Both the position numbers and the translations under genes were made by a program. A stretch of 14,527 nt of DNA from Saccoglossus kowalevskii (taxonomy: Eukaryota; Hemichordata; Enteropneusta; Harrimaniidae): assembly GCF_000003605.2 (NCBI RefSeq), contig NW_003120920.1:223849-238375 (forward strand). Direction: 5' to 3'. Positions 8,956 to 14,527 of this stretch are shown here, piece after piece. How positions within the stretch are numbered: position 1 is the stretch's first letter; every line of letters starts with the position of its first letter. The notes below the pieces were generated by a model. That model ran no database searches, was not told the DNA's origin, and worked only from the letters and a program-made list of their open reading frames with translations.

Positions 8956-10123
8956 ATTGTGTGTGTAGGAACTCTAAACCGCCCAATACAAAGCATCATG
9001 TGCGGCTGAGATGGGTAGTAGCTGACAAGCTCCTAGATTTGTTTTAGCATCATTTTTTCCCTGCCAACTTTACAATTAAAAATAAGTAAAAAGCTGGAGT
9101 AAAACTGATGCAGGTGTTAATATGATGCACTAAATCACTTGAATAAAGTAGATTCAATATTCCAGTATGCTGTCCCTACTGTCTCAGAATCACAAAGGAG
9201 AACCCCTGGCTCAAGTGTCATTTTATAAAATGTCACAGAAAAAAAATTTAGCATCCCTGCATTACTAGTAGTTTTTAATTTAAGTCTTAATTACAATAAT
9301 GATAATTTCTCAATTCAAAATGAATGCCAAAAAGATGCAGAACATTAATCCAATGAATTAATATTATTTTCTGAATATTAATCAGCAAGGAGTGCACTCT
9401 CTCTGAACTCTGTCAAACAGACTCATGAATAAACACAATAAAATTGATATAGTATTTCACATGTACGCAATTTAACGAGTAGCAACCACGAGATGAATGA
9501 GCAGACTATAGGGTTCACATGAGGACATACACACATAAAGCAACGTGACAGACAACAATGCCTTGATAGATGGGTTTGTGTGTATACCTTTCACTTTTCA
9601 TGTTGTGTTTATTTTCATCAATTTTCCCAACATTGCCGGCCCTTCTCTGTCTTCTGGATGGACTGTTGGTTAATAACACACATTTATTGCATTACATTAT
9701 ACCACTGTTTGGGACAAGTTTGAAGCCTTTGAACAAAAGACCGGTATTAGCCGTCGTCTTTCTGTCACTTTCAGAATATTCTTACCACCCAGGGCTGCTG
9801 AAATAATTGTACCACTTCAGTACTAGAATATTCAGGCCAATATTTGATTGGTTTTCGGGAGTTACCTTGACTCTAATTTGGAATGTACACAAGAGCTCAA
9901 TTATTATAAAAGTGCCAGAAGAGAACTACTGCCCTCTTTTCTGCAGGAGAATCGTTCAAACATGTATTTAGGAGATTAAAGCGGTGGGATCATCACCTGT
10001 GCATGCAAAGGAATTGAGTCACATGCAACGATATTGCTTCACACTGAAACGCAAAGGCTTTTAAGTTGATGCACTGTGGCCGTCAACTGCATGAACAGGT
10101 GACTCCTCTCTCTCTTTAATACT

Positions 10124-10203
10124 TTTACTGTAAAATCCTTAATTTTCGCCGAGAAGATTCAGTGAAAATAAACTCCAGCTAAAATATAGTATTTTACAGT
10201 AAA
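10124..10203. mobile_element. short inverted-repeat element (MITE-like), 80 bp
   Basis: The left end TTTACTGTAAAATCCTTAAT plus TTTCGC matches the reverse complement of the right end, TTTACTGTAAAATACTATAT plus TTTAGC, over about 26 bp. The element is almost wholly palindromic with a loop of about 28 bp. Its ends match those of the element at 10909-11037, so the two are one family. Confidence 0.7.
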
Positions 10204-10821
10204 TTTAAATATGGATTCAAAGCTGTAATGAAGCAGGCAAACGTCTCCAAAAAACTTAATAAGAATGAATATTTGTTTTGAAGAACAAATTAATGCTTTA
10301 AAATATAATACTTTCTAGGTCAGTTTAGCCAAGACGAACCAGGATACTGAAGATAGCCAGCAAAGGATTATGGGAAATCCATAATGTGCTCAGATTATCT
10401 AGTACTGAATGGTCTTATGATAAATGTGGTATAATATAACACACAAGTTCGTTTTGAGTCTCACTACTTACCTTACAAGACAATATACCCAAAAACATGG
10501 AAATGTGTTCATTTTATTCTTAAATTAAATTTATTAAGAATTTCACCATAGCTGCATTGATACATTGTTGATCAGAATGCAAAATTTCTTATTGTTTTTT
10601 TGTGGTTTAACAGTATAAATTCACATGATGAAATTCATAGTGTGTCCGTTTTAGCTTTATTAACGCATCACCTGGTGGAGGAACCAGACAGCTGATATGA
10701 AAGTATTGACAAACAATGTGTTGACATATGCACCTAATGACAGACAAATCTGTGGCCAAAGTAAGCTATAATTCAATAATCAATAAATCAAAGCATATAC
10801 CGGTACATGTGTGCGTTTCCG

Positions 10822-11155
10822 AAGACCGGTTTACATCATCAGATTTATAGGATGAAATTGAACGTGTCCAATATACATAAATGCAAACTGACATCAGATT
10901 TAGCAGTTTACTGTAAAATACTTTATTTTAGCTGGAATCAATTTTCGCTGAAAAGGCTTTTTGGGTGTTTTTTATTTTCACTGAATCCTCCCTTCAGCGA
11001 AAACAAATTCCAAGCGAATATAAAGTATTTTACAGTACACAATCTGATGCTGAAATTCAGATATGTTTTTTTAGAATCTGTCAGACGTCAGATTTTGCGG
11101 TTTACACATGATTCACCCGTCAGGACTGTCAAATCAGATCCTGTAAACTGGCCTT
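10822..11155. mobile_element. outer inverted-repeat element enclosing another
   Basis: AAGACCGGTTTACATCATCA at 10822 and the reverse complement of 11132-11155 (AAGGCCAGTTTACAGGATCT) agree at about 19 of 24 positions including the following bases. TCAGATT-type motifs recur inside. At 10909-11037 a different, better-preserved inverted-repeat element sits within it, suggesting an insertion into an older element. The outer termini are diverged, so this is a tentative call. Confidence 0.45.
10909..11037. mobile_element. inverted-repeat element (MITE-like), 129 bp
   Basis: The left end TACTGTAAAATACTTTATTT and the reverse complement of the right end TACTGTAAAATACTTTATAT agree for about 44 bp, with continuation through GGAAT and TTTTCGCTGAA on both sides. 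The 40-bp centre is T-rich and has no coding capacity. The long, well-kept inverted repeats fit a recent non-autonomous DNA transposon; no target-site duplication is certain. Confidence 0.75.
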
Positions 11156-11773
11156 AAATATGATAGCACGAATTTTTTCATTTGCGGCATTATTTCGACG
11201 TGTCTATTTGCTAGGTAGTCATGAATGTGATAGTGTTAATACTAATTTCAAAGGTGTTGGTGCTATTTTCGTCTTGCATGTAGTTTTATACCCAAATTTT
11301 ATCACAAAACGTTTTTTTCATAAGAATTATTGAATTTTATTATCACAATCTTAAAATATGAAACAATGTCATAGTGAAAGTGTACAGAAATGTTTTTGTG
11401 TCATTTTAGCCATTCAAACTAACTTTCAGCCAATGTAATCTAAATGTGTAACAAAGTGCAGCACATCATGTCATAAATCAATTGTGACAGCACATCTCGC
11501 CCCGAATTATTGATGCACAAGACTGACTGAAGTCTGAGAATGTTCAACTATTACTGCCTGGCCATTTGAAATAACTATTTATGTTAAGTTAATTACACCC
11601 CTTTCTAATCACACCTTTCCATTGAAAATTTATGATGCAAATAGTGCAAAAATAAATCACGACTAGATAAGGACCCATAGTTGAAATGAATTCAGCTGTA
11701 TCTTAATATCAACATCAGAGGGCACTGATCCCTCCAAGTCAATGAAATAAAAAGAAAGTCAAAAGAAATGTGA

Positions 11774-11864
11774 TTTATGCAAATTAGGCAATTAGTATAA
11801 TTTAATTCTCAACGCAAAACTAATCAGGTCTGTGCATTGTTCTAGAACACCATGTGCAAGGTGG
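11774..11864. repeat. copy of a dispersed repeat also at 13452-13690
   Basis: TTATGCAAATTAGGCAATTA, then AAACTAATCAGGTCTGTGCA and a CTAGAACACCATGTGCAAG stretch, align in order with both units at 13452-13690. The preceding bases (CCAAGTCAATGAAAT, about 11736-11750) look like the end of another unit. Confidence 0.6.
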
Positions 11865-11910
11865 CACAGACGTACATGTACGCACACAGGGTCAATTACG
11901 ACTGCAGAAT

Positions 11911-12097
11911 ATTACGGTAAAATCTATATTAGAAGCTGTATCCCTAATAGAAGTCACACCCATTCTTTTTAAACATTTGAGAAGCAAAAATTCATTGTTA
12001 CTCATATGTGTAGATGCTCTTATAGAAGCCGCATCCCCTCTGTTGCATTGTACCATTTTAATAGAAGCAGCACTTCTAATACAGATTTTACAGTAAT
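11911..12097. mobile_element. inverted-repeat element (MITE-like), 187 bp, with internal TAGAAGC motifs
   Basis: The left end ATTACGGTAAAATCTATATT plus AGAAG matches the reverse complement of the right end, ATTACTGTAAAATCTGTATT plus AGAAG, over about 25 bp. Inside, ATTAGAAGC, AATAGAAGTC, TATAGAAGCC and AATAGAAGCA recur, each followed by a CA/CCC-rich stretch. Both strands are open for 80-166 codons but no protein is recognisable. The termini resemble those of the 10124 and 10909 elements. Confidence 0.7.
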
Positions 12098-12551
12098 GAT
12101 GATTTAAAAACAGCATTCCTCGAAGGAGGGGGGGGGACAACAATTTTACAGTACAGCATATCTGAATTTGTAATAACAATCCTTGACAAATATACCAGAT
12201 AAACTTTGGTAAAGACTGAAGACTGACAAGAGCAAGTAAGCGTTTCCTTGACAAGTCAATATTTAAAAACTTTCTGTTGGAAAAGTAGGAGACAGCTGGG
12301 AACCTGTAAATATAATATGCAACAACATGAGATGAATGTGTGTTAAAACATAGGACCAGAATAGATAGTGTCACCTCATTGGAAATGTACAAACGTACAA
12401 GATTACATTACATTAGTCAATAACACGCTGACTTACTTTGCTACTGCCACAGGAGACACTTGCTGTGGATGCAGAAGTGATTAAACCTGACAGCTGTTCA
12501 GAAATACCACCATATCATAGAAACTGACCCAGGCATGAAAATAAAACTTAC

Positions 12552-13164
12552 CTGTCTCTGTCAAACTGGTTGCCATATTGGTATTGTGCTCCCGGACCTT
12601 GATTCATTCCCATACCACTTCTCCTCCTGGGATCGAACGGATCCATGGAATTGCCACGATACACATCAGGTCGCCGCCCAGCAAAAGAATCCGGAACGTT
12701 CCGATTGGCAGAATATGGATCGTTGATAGAGTTTGGTTGGTTAGTAATTGCACCGAATGGATCATTGGGAGCCATAGAGTTATTAACAAATGGATCAATT
12801 GAGTTCATTCTGTTATTTCCATCGTTATAAGAGTTGGGCATTCCAGGAAATGGAGCATTTGATGGGGGAAAGTTTCCAACGTCATCAGCGAACGGATCCT
12901 GCACACTAACGCTATTGCTGCTATTACTTCGAGGCGGGACCATGCTATTGTTTAACATGGGTCCCATTATACCAGACGGGGGCATTGGTGACATGTTGTT
13001 GACAAGCGACGATGAGCTCAGAGCTGAGGATGGTCTTGGGTATTCATGGTGTTGGCCTGTCGGAGTAGGTACGCGATCTGAGCTGATTTGTGATGGAGGT
13101 CTTTTAACTTCACCTGAGATAGAATTTGGTAATGACTGCTGAGACGAGTCATCTTTCAAGGAAT
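12552..13164 (-). CDS. ARID1: ARID1 exon (first in window): Pro/Ser/Asn-rich region after the ARID domain
   Basis: This is an internal exon of 613 nt. The acceptor is TTGTATTTACAG before ATTCC (phase 1) and the donor is GACAG then GTAAGT (phase 2). It encodes residues 1-203 of the visible protein plus two split codons. The sequence is low-complexity and rich in Ser, Pro, Asn, Met and Gly, as expected for the disordered stretch between ARID and the C-terminal domain. SVQDPFADD near residues 86-94 matches the conserved SVHDPFSD block of vertebrate ARID1 proteins. DPF or DPY recurs five times (about residues 89, 123, 134, 148 and 174). The methionine codon upstream at 13246 is intronic, so it is not a start; the open frame there simply reads through the splice acceptor. 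Coordinates rest on splice consensus and phase, with no transcript evidence. Confidence 0.9.
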
Positions 13165-13451
13165 CTGTAAATACAACAGTTATTTTCAAATGAAGGTGTA
13201 TAAATAATAAGGCGTAATGCAACATAGTGTACAGCCAACCATACAAATCTCCCGCTCTATTTCTTCATTATTTAAAAATCTTAATTGCACAATTAAAAGT
13301 AGAGAAGTTTGTACATCCCTTATTGAAAAAAAAACAAACATATATACTGAACAATCAAACTAAAATCAAAGAAAGCTTAGAAAGAACTCCCATGTGCCGA
13401 GAGTATTGGAGACACATTAAATATAATTCAAAATTACTTAGCTGAAAACTA

Positions 13452-13690
13452 ATTATGCAAATCAGAAAATTAATATGACCAGATTTGAGTGTAAAACTAA
13501 TGAGGTCTGCGCAATGTAACAGAAAATCTATGTCTCCAAGTTTAATTGAAATGTGATTAGAACCAAAAAATTATGAATTATTATGCTTATTAGGGAATTA
13601 ATATGAACAGATTTTTACCCCAAACTAATTAGGTTTGTACATTGTCCTAGAGCATCTTTGTACTAAGTTTCATTGAAATGGAATAATTAG
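13452..13690. repeat. two tandem units (128-bp period) of a dispersed repeat
   Basis: Unit one begins ATTATGCAAATCAGAAAATT at 13452 and unit two ATTATGCTTATTAGGGAATT at 13580. Both continue AATATGA-CAGATTT, AAACTAAT-AGGT, a TGT/CTAGA-like stretch and AAGTTT-ATTGAAATG. A third copy lies in intron 1 at 11774. No open frame. Confidence 0.7.
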
Positions 13691-13701
13691 TACCGTGAAA
13701 A

Positions 13702-13840
13702 CTCCAAAATTTCGACCCCTCTAAAAATTCGATTGGCTATTTGTTTGCCGGGTTTCTGTGTTTTATTTACCTCCAAATTTTCGTCTCCACTAAAAATTGC
13801 CGACTCATTCTTATTCGAAAATTGCGACCAGTTTTAGTTT
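13702..13840. repeat. degenerate 69-bp tandem repeat
   Basis: CTCCAAAATTTCGACCCCTC then TAAAAATTCG at 13702 is echoed by CTCCAAATTTTCGTCTCCAC then TAAAAATTGC at 13771. A weaker third trace, TTCGAAAATTGCGACC, lies near 13814-13829. It is possibly part of a larger element starting near TACCGTGAAAA at 13691. Confidence 0.55.
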
Positions 13841-14170
13841 TCCCCCAAACGAAAAAAAAAACCGATGTGAGCGTTCAAACGGGACCTTCCTCGAAGGCAT
13901 GAATCCGGGTTTCTGATTGACTGAGAGATTTTTATTTTATTGGTAACGAAAATATATTCTAAATAAACGAAGTTTCAAATAAAAACGAACACAAAAATCT
14001 CGGCATGCTGCGTTTCTGAATTGTTGATTATTACTGTACTCAGTAGTGATTATAATAATGTACACAAAATAAATTTGTTGAATGGTTATGAAATACAAAT
14101 AAAAGTCAACTAAGTTTCATCGTAAGCGAATGATTCCGGTCTCGTATAAACGTTTGATGCTGTAGGATAT

Positions 14171-14180
14171 CCGCCATGTT
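14171..14180. promoter_or_regulatory. YY1-like site
   Basis: CCGCCATGTT fits the YY1 consensus CCGCCATNTT. It lies 5 bp from the AGGTCA direct repeat. Function is not shown. Confidence 0.3.
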
Positions 14181-14185
14181 CTCTT

Positions 14186-14200
14186 AGGTCAAATAGGTCA
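14186..14200. promoter_or_regulatory. perfect AGGTCA direct repeat, 3-bp spacing (DR3)
   Basis: AGGTCA-AAT-AGGTCA is two perfect nuclear-receptor half-sites as a DR3, the arrangement known for VDR/RXR-type heterodimers. It lies in an upstream intron, beside the YY1-like and CCAAT sequences. It could be an intronic enhancer or chance. Confidence 0.35.
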
Positions 14201-14527
14201 AATCGCTAATTAACCAATCAAAAAGCTGGATGATGCCAACGTGTTCAAATTACCATAGCTTATTTAAATATGTTAATGTTATTGAACGCAATGCGAAGAG
14301 ATTGATGTTGTAGTACGATATTTTGGCTTGGATTTTGATGCGAAAACGGCATGATTTTTTTTTAAATAAAAAAATTAGTTGTTTTTAAAAAATAAACTGG
14401 TCATCTGAAGAATAATTTAACATTGTTCACAGTGATAACAGCTCATTCTCGAAAGGAAGCTTACCCGCTCACGCTAGTCACGATAAAAATCATACACGTG
14501 TACTCTTGAATAGACAGACGTCAATGA

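Larger units (their letters stand above)
8147..12551 (-). other. ARID1: intron 1 of the window, repeat-rich
   Basis: This 4405-bp phase-2 intron begins with GTAAGT and ends with ATTTTCTGTAG. It holds a probable LINE 3' end, a 23-bp tandem repeat, three or four inverted-repeat elements, part of a dispersed repeat and a G9 run near 12128-12136. About 8960-10120 and 11160-11770 are AT-rich and hold nothing I recognise. An open frame at 9570-9806 on the plus strand has no recognisable domain. Confidence 0.88.
2831..13164 (-). other. ARID1: ARID1/BAF250 gene, 3' part (five exons, four introns)
   Basis: This is the gene span within the window, read right to left. Five exons join through GT-AG introns whose phases all agree (entry phase 1, then 2, 0, 1, 1), giving 1120 residues plus a stop with no internal stop. 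Blocks along the protein match ARID1A/ARID1B in the same order: SVQDPFADD, KRPAPQ-GEMYGPPTKR, EICFPPDSIE with VLKNRKKLTSRD, PVEAWRVMM, GGGDTT, SLSFIPGND, WWWDCL and ATPPFSRLE. In known animals ARID1 proteins are large DNA-binding subunits that define canonical BAF complexes and help assemble the core around the BRG1/BRM ATPase in the nucleus. The ARID domain is not in the window and should lie upstream, to the right. Invertebrates usually have one ARID1 gene (osa in flies), so I do not assign A or B. Confidence 0.95.
13165..14527 (-). other. ARID1: upstream intron of ARID1, incomplete at the window edge
   Basis: This is at least 1363 bp of intron, ending at TTGTATTTACAG. No coding exon is seen; the ARID domain exons must lie further right. 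It holds the two-unit repeat at 13452-13690, a degenerate repeat at 13702-13840, and a cluster of transcription-factor-like sites at 14171-14220 (YY1-like, AGGTCA direct repeat, CCAAT) with a CACGTG at 14495-14500. Confidence 0.8.

Noticed and set aside
9570-9806. 78-codon hydrophobic open frame on the plus strand
   Set aside because: T-rich sequence gives Leu/Phe/Val-rich frames by chance; no domain, no exon signals that fit, and it lies inside intron 1.
11892-12392. 166-codon minus-strand frame
   Set aside because: About half of it is the inverted-repeat element at 11911-12097, with no recognisable protein and no splice phase fitting ARID1.

Overview
The window is animal nuclear DNA: AT-rich, intron-containing and full of small repeats. 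On the minus strand it carries the 3' part of one gene, an ARID1-family (BAF250/Osa) subunit of the BAF-type SWI/SNF chromatin-remodelling complex. Five coding exons can be joined with consistent splice phases (13164..12552, 8146..7831, 7536..7338, 5849..5406, 4623..2831). Together they give 3365 nt, that is two bases of a split codon, 1120 residues and a TGA stop. The part seen covers the low-complexity region that follows the ARID domain in this family and the complete C-terminal BAF250_C domain. The ARID domain and N-terminal half must lie beyond the right edge. The protein is clearly ARID1-like but diverged from vertebrates, and the surrounding repeats are unlike vertebrate ones. An invertebrate, perhaps marine (echinoderm, hemichordate, mollusc or similar), is my inference; the species cannot be fixed from this sequence.

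Layout from left to right. Bases 1 to about 1664 are probably intergenic, with two short tandem duplications and no credible gene. About 1665 to 2830 is the probable 3' UTR, with poly(A) signals and an AU-rich element on the minus strand. Bases 2831 to 4623 are the last exon. Intron 4 (4624-5405) holds a 28-bp minisatellite of about 17 copies with higher-order structure. Exon 4 follows, then intron 3 (5850-7337) with a possible TTAA-flanked miniature transposon and a C15 run. Exons 3 and 2 are separated by a 294-bp intron; exon 2 encodes a polyglutamine tract. Intron 1 (8147-12551, 4.4 kb) is a repeat trap: a probable truncated LINE 3' end with a hairpin and (GAAT)n tail, a 23-bp tandem repeat, and several miniature inverted-repeat elements, two of them apparently nested. 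Exon 1 of the window comes next, then an upstream intron (13165-14527) with more repeats, a perfect AGGTCA direct repeat and a YY1-like site.

I see no RNA gene, no CRISPR array, no second protein-coding gene and no novel multi-gene system. The points of interest are the intronic minisatellite with acceptor-like units, the nested inverted-repeat elements sharing TTAC-GTAAAAT-type ends, repeated DPF motifs in the disordered region, a diverged linker inside the BAF250_C region, and a weak donor site after exon 3.
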